Source: Loxodes magnus (taxonomy: Eukaryota; Ciliophora; Karyorelictea; Loxodida; Loxodidae). From it: DNA of 64,000 bases. The notes beneath the pieces are model-generated. The model saw nothing but the letters and a program-made list of their open reading frames with translations. It was not told the DNA's origin and did no database searches. The translations under genes and the position numbers were made by a program. Every line of letters starts with the position of its first letter. The stretch's first letter is position 1. Positions 46,601 through 59,300 of this stretch are shown in pieces. Location of the stretch: the NCBI GenBank assembly GCA_946699065.1, contig CAMPDV010002166.1, positions 1-64,000 on the forward strand, written 5' to 3'.

Positions 46601-49600
46601 TCGGGAAGTAGAGATTATACGGTGAGACTATGGGACGTCAAGACAGGTCCTGTAAGACCATGAGTGGTCACACTAGTCATGTATGATCTGTGGCTATATC
46701 CAGTGATTCAGAGTTCATCGTATCGGGAAGTTGAGATTAGACGGTGAGACTATGGGACGTCAAGACAGGTACCTGTAAGACCATGAGTGGTCACACTAGT
46801 CATGTATGATCTGTGGCTATATCCAGTGATTCAGAGTTCATCGTATCGGGAAGTAGAGATTATACGGTGAGACTATGGGACGTCAAGACAGGTACCTGTA
46901 AGACCATGAGTGGTCACACTAGTTATGTATCATCTGTGGCTATATCCAGTGATTCAGAGTACATCGTATCGGGAAGTAGAGATTATACGGTGAGACTATG
47001 GGACGTCAAGACAGGTACCTGTAAGACCATGAGTGGTCACACTAATTGTGTATATGCTGTGGCTATATCCAGTGATTCAGAGTTCATCGTATCGGGAAGT
47101 TGAGATTAGACGGTGAGACTATGGGACGTCAAGACAGGTACCTGTAAGACCATGAGTGGTCACACAAATTTTGTATGATCTGTGGCTATATCCAGTGATT
47201 CAGAGTTCATCGTATCGGGAAGTTGAGATTAGACGGTGAGACTATGGGACGTCAAGACAGGTACCTGTAAGACCATGAGTGGTCACACTAATTGTGTATA
47301 TGCTGTGGCTATATCCAGTGATTCAGAGTTCATCGTATCGGGAAGTAGAGATTATACGGTGAGACTATGGGACGTCAAGACAGGTACCTGTAAGACCATG
47401 AGTGGTCACACTAATTGTGTATATGCTGTGGCTATATCCAGTGATTGAGTTCATCGTATCGGGAAGTTGAGATTAGACGGTGAGACTATGGGACGTCAAG
47501 ACAGGTACCTGTAAGACCATGAGTGGTCACACTAATTGTGTATATGCTGTGGCTATATCCAGTGATTCAGAGTTCATCGTATCGGGAAGTTGAGATTAGA
47601 CGGTGAGACTATGGGACGTCAAGACAGGTACCTGTAAGACCATGAGTGGTCACACTAATTGTGTATATGCTGTGGCTATATCCAGTGATTCAGAGTTCAT
47701 CGTATCGGGAAGTAGAGATTATACGGTGAGACTATGGGACGTCAAGACAGGTACCTGTAAGACCATGAGTGGTCACACTAGTTGTGTATAGGCTGTGGCT
47801 ATATCCAGTGATTCAGAGTTCATCGTATCGGGAAGTTGAGATTATACGGTGAGACTATGGGACGTCAAGACAGGTACCTGTAAGACCATGAGTGGTCACA
47901 CTAGTTATGTATCATCTGTGGTTATATCCAGTGATTCAGAGTTCATCGTATCGGGAAGTAGAGATTATACGGTGAGACTATGGGACGTCAAGACAGGTAC
48001 CTGTAAGACCATGAGTGGTCACACTAGTTATGTATCATCTGTGGCTATATCCAGTGATTCAGAGTACATCGTATCGGGAAGTAGAGATTATACGGTGAGA
48101 CTATGGGACGTCAAGACAGGTACCTGTAAGACCATGAGTGGTCACACTAATTGTGTATATGCTGTGGCTATATCCAGTGATTCAGAGTTCATCGTATCGG
48201 GAAGTTGAGATTAGACGGTGAGACTATGGGACGTCAAGACAGGTACCTGTAAGACCATGAGTGGTCACACAAATTTTGTATGATCTGTGGCTATATCCAG
48301 TGATTCAGAGTTCATCGTATCGGGAAGTTGAGATTAGACGGTGAGACTATGGGACGTCAAGACAGGTACCTGTAAGACCATGAGTGGTCACACAAATTTT
48401 GTATGATCTGTGGCTATATCCAGTGATTCAGAGTTCATCGTATCGGGAAGTAGAGATTATACGGTGAGACTATGGGACGTCAAGACAGGTACCTGTAAGA
48501 CCATGAGTGGTCACACTAATTGTGTATATGCTGTGGCTATATCCAGTGATTCAGAGTTCATCGTATCGGGAAGTTGAGATTAGACGGTGAGACTATGGGA
48601 CGTCAAGACAGGTACCTGTAAGACCATGAGTGGTCACACTAATTGTGTATATGCTGTGGCTATATCCAGTGATTCAGAGTTCATCGTATCGGGAAGTTGA
48701 GATTAGACGGTGAGACTATGGGACGTCAAGACAGGTACCTGTAAGACCATGAGTGGTCACACTAATTGTGTATATGCTGTGGCTATATCCAGTGATTCAG
48801 AGTTCATCGTATCGGGAAGTTGAGATTAGACGGTGAGACTATGGGACGTCAAGACAGGTACCTGTAAGACCATGAGTGGTCACACTAATTGTGTATATGC
48901 TGTGGCTATATCCAGTGATTCAGAGTTCATCGTATCGGGAAGTAGAGATTATACGGTGAGACTATGGGACGTCAAGACAGGTACCTGTAAGACCATGAGT
49001 GGTCACACTAGTTGTGTATAGGCTGTGGCTATATCCAGTGATTCAGAGTTCATCGTATCGGGAAGTTGAGATTATACGGTGAGACTATGGGACGTCAAGA
49101 CAGGTACCTGTAAGACCATGAGTGGTCACACTAGTTATGTATCATCTGTGGTTATATCCAGTGATTCAGAGTTCATCGTATCGGGAAGTAGAGATTATAC
49201 GGTGAGACTATGGGACGTCAAGACAGGTACCTGTAAGACCATGAGTGGTCACACTAGTTATGTATCATCTGTGGCTATATCCAGTGATTCAGAGTACATC
49301 GTATCGGGAAGTAGAGATTATACGGTGAGACTATGGGACGTCAAGACAGGTACCTGTAAGACCATGAGTGGTCACACTAATTGTGTATATGCTGTGGCTA
49401 TATCCAGTGATTCAGAGTTCATCGTATCGGGAAGTTGAGATTAGACGGTGAGACTATGGGACGTCAAGACAGGTACCTGTAAGACCATGAGTGGTCACAC
49501 AAATTTTGTATGATCTGTGGCTATATCCAGTGATTCAGAGTTCATCGTATCGGGAAGTTGAGATTAGACGGTGAGACTATGGGACGTCAAGACAGGTACC

Positions 49601-52600
49601 TGTAAGACCATGAGTGGTCACACAAATTTTGTATGATCTGTGGCTATATCCAGTGATTCAGAGTTCATCGTATCGGGAAGTAGAGATTATACGGTGAGAC
49701 TATGGGACGTCAAGACAGGTACCTGTAAGACCATGAGTGGTCACACTAATTGTGTATATGCTGTGGCTATATCCAGTGATTCAGAGTTCATCGTATCGGG
49801 AAGTTGAGATTAGACGGTGAGACTATGGGACGTCAAGACAGGTACCTGTAAGACCATGAGTGGTCACACAGATTATGTATATGCTGTGGCTATATCCAGT
49901 GATTCAGAGTTCATCGTATCGGGAAGTAGAGATAATACGGTGAGACTATGGGACGTCAAGACAGGTACCTGTAAGACCATGAGTGGTCACACAAATTTTG
50001 TATGATCTGTGGCTATATCCAGTGATTCAGAGTTCATCGTATCGGGAAGTAGAGATTATACGGTGAGACTATGGGACGTCAAGACAGGTACCTGTAAGAC
50101 CATGAGTGGTCACACAAATTTTGTATGATCTGTGGCTATATCCAGTGATTCAGAGTTCATCGTATCGGGAAGTAGAGATTATACGGTGAGACTATGGGAC
50201 GTCAAGACAGGTACCTGTAAGACCATGAGTGGTCACACTAATTGTGTATATGCTGTGGCTATATCCAGTGATTCAGAGTTCATCGTATCGGGAAGTTGAG
50301 ATTAGACGGTGAGACTATGGGACGTCAAGACAGGTACCTGTAAGACCATGAGTGGTCACACTAGTTATGTATCATCTGTGGCTATATCCAGTGATTCAGA
50401 GTTCATCGTATCGGGAAGTAGAGATTATACGGTGAGACTATGGGACGTCAAGACAGGTACCTGTAAGACCATGAGTGGTCACACTAATTGTGTATATGCT
50501 GTGGCTATATCCAGTGATTCAGAGTTCATCGTATCGGGAAGTTGAGATTAGACGGTGAGACTATGGGACGTCAAGACAGGTACCTGTAAGACCATGAGTG
50601 GTCACACAGATTATGTATATGCTGTGGCTATATCCAGTGATTCAGAGTTCATCGTATCGGGAAGTAGAGATAATACGGTGAGACTATGGGACGTCAAGAC
50701 AGGTACCTGTAAGACCATGAGTGGTCACACAAATTTTGTATGATCTGTGGCTATATCCAGTGATTCAGAGTTCATCGTATCGGGAAGTTAAGATTATACG
50801 GTGAGACTATGGGACGTCAAGACAGGTACCTGTAAGACCATGAGTGGTCACACTAATTGTGTATATGCTGTGGCTATATCCAGTGATTCAGAGTTCATCG
50901 TATCGGGAAGTGGAGATAATACGGTGAGACTATGGGACGTCAAGACAGGTACCTGTAAGACCATGAGTGGTCACACTAATTGTGTATATGCTGTGGCTAT
51001 ATCCAGTGATTCAGAGTTCATCGTATCGGGAAGTAGAGATTATACGGTGAGACTATGGGACGTCAAGACAGGTACCTGTAAGACCATGAGTGGTCACACA
51101 AATTTTGTATGATCTGTGGCTATATCCAGTGATTCAGAGTTCATCGTATCGGGAAGTAGAGATTATACGGTGAGACTATGGGACGTCAAGACAGGTACCT
51201 GTAAGACCATGAGTGGTCACACTAATTGTGTATATGCTGTGGCTATATCCAGTGATTCAGAGTTCATCGTATCGGGAAGTTGAGATTAGACGGTGAGACT
51301 ATGGGACGTCAAGACAGGTACCTGTAAGACCATGAGTGGTCACACTAATTGTGTATATGCTGTGGCTATATCCAGTGATTCAGAGTTCATCGTATCGGGA
51401 AGTGGAGATTAGACGGTGAGACTATGGGACGTCAAGACAGGTACCTGTAAGACCATGAGTGGTCACACTAATTGTGTATGATCTGTGGCTATATCCAGTG
51501 ATTCAGAGTTCATCGTATCGGGAAGTAGAGATAATACGGTGAGACTATGGGACGTCAAGACAGGTACCTGTAAGACCATGAGTGGTCACACTAATTGTGT
51601 ATATGCTGTGGCTATATCCAGTGATTCAGAGTTCATCGTATCGGGAAGTAGAGATTATACGGTGAGACTATGGGACGTCAAGACAGGTACCTGTAAGACC
51701 ATGAGTGGTCACACTAGTTATGTATGATCTGTGGCTATATCCAGTGATTCAGAGTTCATCGTATCGGGAAGTAGAGATAATACGGTGAGACTATGGGACG
51801 TCAAGACAGGTACCTGTAAGACCATGAGTGGTCACACTAATTTTGTATGATCTGTGGCTATATCCAGTGATTCAGAGTTCATCGTATCGGGAAGTAGAGA
51901 TTATACGGTGAGACTATGGGACGTCAAGAAAGGTACCTGTAAGACCATGAGTGGTCACACAAATTTTGTATGATCTGTGGCTATATCCAGTGATTCAGAG
52001 TTCATCGTATCGGGAAGTAGAGATAATACGGTGAGACTATGGGACGTCAAGACAGGTACCTGTAAGACCATGAGTGGTCACACAAATTTTGTATGATCTG
52101 TGGCTATATCCAGTGATTCAGAGTTCATCGTATCGGGAGGTTAAGATTATACGGTGAGACTATGGGACGTCAAGACAGGTACCTGTAAGACCATGAGTGG
52201 TCACACTAGTTGTGTATAGGCTGTGGCTATATCCAGTGATTCAGAGTTCATCGTATCGGGAAGTAGAGATAATACGGTGAGACTATGGGACGTCAAGACA
52301 GGTACCTGTAAGACCATGAGTGGTCACACTAGTCATGTATGATCTGTGGCTATATCCAGTGATTCAGAGTTCATCGTATCGGGAAGTAGAGATTATACGG
52401 TGAGACTATGGGACGTCAAGACAGGTACCTGTAAGACCATGAGTGGTCACACTAATTGTGTATATGCTGTGGCTATATCCAGTGATTCAGAGTTCATCGT
52501 ATCGGGAAGTAGAGATTATACGGTGAGACTATGGGACGTCAAGACAGGTACCTGTAAGACCATGAGTGGTCACACTAATTTTGTATGATCTGTGGCTATA

Positions 52601-55600
52601 TCCAGTGATTCAGAGTTCATCGTATCGGGAAGTAGAGATTATACGGTGAGACTATGGGACGTCAAGACAGGTACCTGTAAGACCATGAGTGGTCACACTA
52701 ATTGTGTATATGCTGTGGCTATATCCAGTGATTCAGAGTTCATCGTATCGGGAAGTAGAGATTATACGGTGAGACTATGGGACGTCAAGACAGGTACCTG
52801 TAAGACCATGAGTGGTCACACTAATTGTGTATATGCTGTGGCTATATCCAGTGATTCAGAGTTCATCGTATCGGGAAGTAGAGATTATACGGTGAGACTA
52901 TGGGACGTCAAGACAGGTACCTGTAAGACCATGAGTGGTCACACAAATTTTGTATGATCTGTGGCTATATCCAGTGATTCAGAGTTCATCGTATCGGGAA
53001 GTGGAGATTATACGGTGAGACTATGGGACGTCAAGACAGGTACCTGTAAGACCATGAGTGGTCACACTAGTTGTGTATAGGCTGTGGCTATATCCAGTGA
53101 TTCAGAGTTCATCGTATCGGGAAGTGGAGATTATACGGTGAGACTATGGGACGTCAAGACAGGTACCTGTAAGACCATGAGTGGTCACACAAATTTTGTA
53201 TGATCTGTGGCTATATCCAGTGATTCAGAGTTCATCGTATCGGGAAGTAGAGATAATACGGTGAGACTATGGGACGTCAAGACAGGTACCTGTAAGACCA
53301 TGAGTGGTCACACTAGTCATGTATGATCTGTGGCTATATCCAGTGATTCAGAGTTCATCGTATCGGGAAGTAGAGATTATACGGTGAGACTATGGGACGT
53401 CAAGACAGGTACCTGTAAGACCATGAGTGGTCACACTAATTGTGTATATGCTGTGGCTATATCCAGTGATTCAGAGTTCATCGTATCGGGAAGTAGAGAT
53501 TATACGGTGAGACTATGGGACGTCAAGACAGGTACCTGTAAGACCATGAGTGGTCACACTAGTTGTGTATAGGCTGTGGCTATATCCAGTGATTCAGAGT
53601 TCATCGTATCGGGAAGTAGAGATAATACGGTGAGACTATGGGACGTCAAGACAGGTACCTGTAAGACCATGAGTGGTCACACAAATTTTGTATGATCTGT
53701 GGCTATATCCAGTGATTCAGAGTTCATCGTATCGGGAAGTAGAGATTATACGGTGAGACTATGGGACGTCAAGACAGGTACCTGTAAGACCATGAGTGGT
53801 CACACAAATTTTGTATGATCTGTGGCTATATCCAGTGATTCAGAGTTCATCGTATCGGGAAGTAGAGATTATACGGTGAGACTATGGGACGTCAAGACAG
53901 GTACCTGTAAGACCATGAGTGGTCACACTAGTTGTGTATGATCTGTGGCTATATCCAGTGATTCAGAGTTCATCGTATCGGGAAGTTGAGATTATACGGT
54001 GAGACTATGGGACGTCAAGACAGGTACCTGTAAGACCATGAGTTGTCACACTAGTTATGTATCATCTGTGGCTATATCCAGTGATTCAGAGTTCATCGTA
54101 TCGGGAAGTAGAGATTATACGGTGAGACTATGGGACGTCAAGACAGGTACCTGTAAGACCATGAGTGGTCACACTAATTGTGTATATGCTGTGGCTATAT
54201 CCAGTGATTCAGAGTTCATCGTATCGGGAAGTAGAGATTATACGGTGAGACTATGGGACGTCAAGACAGGTACCTGTAAGACCATGAGTGGTCACACTAG
54301 TTGTGTATAGGCTGTGGCTATATCCAGTGATTCAGAGTTCATCGTATCGGGAAGTAGAGATAATACGGTGAGACTATGGGACGTCAAGACAGGTACCTGT
54401 AAGACCATGAGTGGTCACACAAATTTTGTATGATCTGTGGCTATATCCAGTGATTCAGAGTTCATCGTATCGGGAAGTAGAGATTATACGGTGAGACTAT
54501 GGGACGTCAAGACAGGTACCTGTAAGACCATGAGTGGTCACACAAATTTTGTATGATCTGTGGCTATATCCAGTGATTCAGAGTTCATCGTATCGGGAAG
54601 TAGAGATTATACGGTGAGACTATGGGACGTCAAGACAGGTACCTGTAAGACCATGAGTGGTCACACTAGTTGTGTATGATCTGTGGCTATATCCAGTGAT
54701 TCAGAGTTCATCGTATCGGGAAGTTGAGATTATACGGTGAGACTATGGGACGTCAAGACAGGTACCTGTAAGACCATGAGTGGTCACACTAGTCATGTAT
54801 GATCTGTGGCTATATCCAGTGATTCAGAGTTCATCGTATCGGGAAGTAGAGATTATACGGTGAGACTATGGGACGTCAAGACAGGTACCTGTAAGACCAT
54901 GAGTGGTCACACTAATTGTGTATATGCTGTGGCTATATCCAGTGATTCAGAGTTCATCGTATCGGGAAGTAGAGATTATACGGTGAGACTATGGGACGTC
55001 AAGACAGGTACCTGTAAGACCATGAGTGGTCACACTAGTTGTGTATAGGCTGTGGCTATATCCAGTGATTCAGAGTTCATCGTATCGGGAAGTAGAGATA
55101 ATACGGTGAGACTATGGGACGTCAAGACAGGTACCTGTAAGACCATGAGTGGTCACACAAATTTTGTATGATCTGTGGCTATATCCAGTGATTCAGAGTT
55201 CATCGTATCGGGAAGTAGAGATTATACGGTGAGACTATGGGACGTCAAGACAGGTACCTGTAAGACCATGAGTGGTCACACAAATTTTGTATGATCTGTG
55301 GCTATATCCAGTGATTCAGAGTTCATCGTATCGGGAAGTAGAGATTATACGGTGAGACTATGGGACGTCAAGACAGGTACCTGTAAGACCATGAGTGGTC
55401 ACACTAGTTGTGTATGATCTGTGGCTATATCCAGTGATTCAGAGTTCATCGTATCGGGAAGTTGAGATTATACGGTGAGACTATGGGACGTCAAGACAGG
55501 TACCTGTAAGACCATGAGTGGTCACACTAATTGTGTATGATCTGTGGCTATATCCAGTGATTCAGAGTTCATCGTATCGGGAAGTAGAGATAATACGGTG

Positions 55601-56321
55601 AGACTATGGGACGTCAAGACAGGTACCTGTAAGACCATGAGTGGTCACACTAATTTTGTATGATCTGTGGCTATATCCAGTGATTCAGAGTTCATCGTAT
55701 CGGGAAGTAGAGATTATACGGTGAGACTATGGGACGTCAAGAAAGGTACCTGTAAGACCATGAGTGGTCACACAAATTTTGTATGATCTGTGGCTATATC
55801 CAGTGATTCAGAGTTCATCGTATCGGGAAGTAGAGATAATACGGTGAGACTATGGGACGTCAAGACAGGTACCTGTAAGACCATGAGTGGTCACACAAAT
55901 TTTGTATGATCTGTGGCTATATCCAGTGATTCAGAGTTCATCGTATCGGGAGGTTAAGATTATACGGTGAGACTATGGGACGTCAAGACAGGTACCTGTA
56001 AGACCATGAGTGGTCACACTAATTGTGTATATGCTGTGGCTATATCCAGTGATTCAGAGTTCATCGTATCGGGAAGTAGAGATTATACGGTGAGACTATG
56101 GGACGTCAAGACAGGTACCTGTAAGACCATGAGTGGTCACACTAATTGTGTATATGCTGTGGCTATATCCAGTGATTCAGAGTTCATCGTATCGGGAAGT
56201 AGAGATTATACGGTGAGACTATGGGACGTCAAGACAGGTACCTGTAAGACCATGAGTGGTCACACTAATTGTGTATATGCTGTGGCTATATCCAGTGATT
56301 CAGAGTTCATCGTATCGGGAA
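43648..56321 (+). repeat. Left WD40 array: about 103 tandem 123-bp units
   Basis: Each 123-bp unit encodes one 41-residue WD40 blade (core VAISSDSEFIVSGS, then TVRLWDVKTGTCKTMSGHT). No start, N-terminal domain or stop outside the repeat is visible; the array begins inside a unit, fused out of frame to the retroelement. Bases are nearly invariant outside a few codons. These are the two after GHT (N-C, N-F, S-Y, S-C, S-H, D-Y), the two after V (TAT-GCT, TGA-TCT, TCA-TCT, TAG-GCT), and the residues flanking D in SGSxDx (R, G, W, H or Q; then Y, N or Q). Three indels break the frame: one base missing at 45,541 and 46,647, and two bases missing near 47,447. Larger blocks are duplicated: nine units (45.4/46.5 kb), ten units (47.85/49.08 kb) and six units (53.57/54.31/55.05 kb). 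Confidence 0.96.
47447..56321 (+). pseudogene. Uninterrupted WD40-only reading frame, about 72 blades
   Basis: After the last indel the array stays in one frame for 8.9 kb if TGA = Trp and TAA/TAG = Gln. With TGA as stop it would be fragments of at most about 127 codons. It encodes only near-identical blades, about ten propellers' worth, with no start or partner domain before it, so a functional mRNA is doubtful. It may be a silent reservoir, a decayed gene body, or the middle of a gene whose ends lie elsewhere or were lost at the inversion. Confidence 0.5.
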
Positions 56322-56330
56322 GTTCAACTT
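56322..56330. other. Head-on inversion junction of the WD40 arrays
   Basis: The plus strand reads GGGAAGTT, then one C, then AACTTCCC: the left array stops inside the SGS codons and the complement of the same motif follows at once. The spacer is a single base. Units next to the junction differ between the arms (TNCVYA run on the left, TNFVWS then TNCVYA with SEY on the right), so this is not an exact fold-back. Confidence 0.95.
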
Positions 56331-59300
56331 CCCGATACGATGAACTCTGAATCACTGGATATAGCCACAGATCATACAAAATTTGTGTGACCACTCATGG
56401 TCTTACAGGTACCTGTCTTGACGTCCCATAGTCTCACCGTATAATCTCTACTTCCCGATACGATGTACTCTGAATCACTGGATATAGCCACAGCATATAC
56501 ACAATTAGTGTGACCACTCATGGTCTTACAGGTACCTGTCTTGACGTCCCATAGTCTCACCGTATAATCTCCACTTCCCGATACGATGAACTCTGAATCA
56601 CTGGATATAGCCACAGATCATACACAATTAGTGTGACCACTCATGGTCTTACAGGTACCTGTCTTGACGTCCCATAGTCTCACCGTATAATCTCTACTTC
56701 CCGATACGATGAACTCTGAATCACTGGATATAGCCACAGATCATACATAACTAGTGTGACCACTCATGGTCTTACAGGTACCTGTCTTGACGTCCCATAG
56801 TCTCACCGTATAATCTCTACTTCCCGATACGATGAACTCTGAATCACTGGATATAGCCACAGCCTATACACAACTAGTGTGACCACTCATGGTCTTACAG
56901 GTACCTGTCTTGACGTCCCATAGTCTCACCGTATAATCTCTACTTCCCGATACGATGAACTCTGAATCACTGGATATAGCCACAGCATATACACAATTAG
57001 TGTGACCACTCATGGTCTTACAGGTACCTGTCTTGACGTCCCATAGTCTCACCGTATAATCTCTACTTCCCGATACGATGAACTCTGAATCACTGGATAT
57101 AGCCACAGATCATACAAAATTTGTGTGACCACTCATGGTCTTACAGGTACCTGTCTTGACGTCCCATAGTCTCACCGTATAATCTCTACTTCCCGATACG
57201 ATGAACTCTGAATCACTGGATATAGCCACAGATGATACACAACTAGTGTGACCACTCATGGTCTTACAGGTACCTGTCTTGACGTCCCATAGTCTCACCG
57301 TATAATCTCTACTTCCCGATACGATGAACTCTGAATCACTGGATATAGCCACAGCATATACATGACTAGTGTGACCACTCATGGTCTTACAGGTACCTGT
57401 CTTGACGTCCCATAGTCTCACCGTCTAATCATGACTTCCCGATACGATGAACTCTGAATCACTGGATATAGCCACAGATCATACAAAATTTGTGTGACCA
57501 CTCATGGTCTTACAGGTACCTGTCTTGACGTCCCATAGTCTCACCGTATAATCTCTACTTCCCGATACGATGAACTCTGAATCACTGGATATAGCCACAG
57601 CATATACACAATTAGTGTGACCACTCATGGTCTTACAGGTACCTGTCTTGACGTCCCATAGTCTCACCGTATAATCTCTACTTCCCGATACGATGAACTC
57701 TGAATCACTGGATATAGCCACAGATCATACAAAATTTGTGTGACCACTCATGGTCTTACAGGTACCTGTCTTGACGTCCCATAGTCTCACCGTATTATCT
57801 CTACTTCCCGATACGATGAACTCTGAATCACTGGATATAGCCACAGCATATACACAATTAGTGTGACCACTCATGGTCTTACAGGTACCTGTCTTGACGT
57901 CCCATAGTCTCACCGTATAATCTCAACTTCCCGATACGATGAACTCTGAATCACTGGATATAGCCACAGATCATACACAACTAGTGTGACCACTCATGGT
58001 CTTACAGGTACCTGTCTTGACGTCCCATAGTCTCACCGTATAATCTCTACTTCCCGATACGATGAACTCTGAATCACTGGATATAGCCACAGATCATACA
58101 AAATTTGTGTGACCACTCATGGTCTTACAGGTACCTGTCTTGACGTCCCATAGTCTCACCGTATAATCTCTACTTCCCGATACGATGAACTCTGAATCAC
58201 TGGATATAGCCACAGATCATACAAAATTTGTGTGACCACTCATGGTCTTACAGGTACCTGTCTTGACGTCCCATAGTCTCACCGTATTATCTCTACTTCC
58301 CGATACGATGAACTCTGAATCACTGGATATAGCCACAGCCTATACACAACTAGTGTGACCACTCATGGTCTTACAGGTACCTGTCTTGACGTCCCATAGT
58401 CTCACCGTATAATCTCTACTTCCCGATACGATGAACTCTGAATCACTGGATATAGCCACAGCATATACACAATTAGTGTGACCACTCATGGTCTTACAGG
58501 TACCTGTCTTGACGTCCCATAGTCTCACCGTATAATCTCTACTTCCCGATACGATGAACTCTGAATCACTGGATATAGCCACAGATCATACATGACTAGT
58601 GTGACCACTCATGGTCTTACAGGTACCTGTCTTGACGTCCCATAGTCTCACCGTATAATCTCAACTTCCCGATACGATGAACTCTGAATCACTGGATATA
58701 GCCACAGATCATACACAACTAGTGTGACCACTCATGGTCTTACAGGTACCTGTCTTGACGTCCCATAGTCTCACCGTATAATCTCTACTTCCCGATACGA
58801 TGAACTCTGAATCACTGGATATAGCCACAGATCATACAAAATTTGTGTGACCACTCATGGTCTTACAGGTACCTGTCTTGACGTCCCATAGTCTCACCGT
58901 ATAATCTCTACTTCCCGATACGATGAACTCTGAATCACTGGATATAGCCACAGATCATACAAAATTTGTGTGACCACTCATGGTCTTACAGGTACCTGTC
59001 TTGACGTCCCATAGTCTCACCGTATTATCTCTACTTCCCGATACGATGAACTCTGAATCACTGGATATAGCCACAGCCTATACACAACTAGTGTGACCAC
59101 TCATGGTCTTACAGGTACCTGTCTTGACGTCCCATAGTCTCACCGTATAATCTCTACTTCCCGATACGATGAACTCTGAATCACTGGATATAGCCACAGC
59201 ATATACACAATTAGTGTGACCACTCATGGTCTTACAGGTACCTGTCTTGACGTCCCATAGTCTCACCGTATAATCTCTACTTCCCGATACGATGAACTCT

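Noticed and set aside
43648-56321. WD40 array as a pseudogene riddled with nonsense codons
   Set aside because: The TGA, TAA and TAG codons occur at Trp- and Gln-tolerant WD40 sites and the same usage is seen in intact genes nearby; only three real frame breaks exist.
56100-56600. Exact fold-back (hairpin) read artefact
   Set aside because: Unit variants next to the junction differ between arms, so it is not a simple template-complement read; a graph-level misassembly remains possible.
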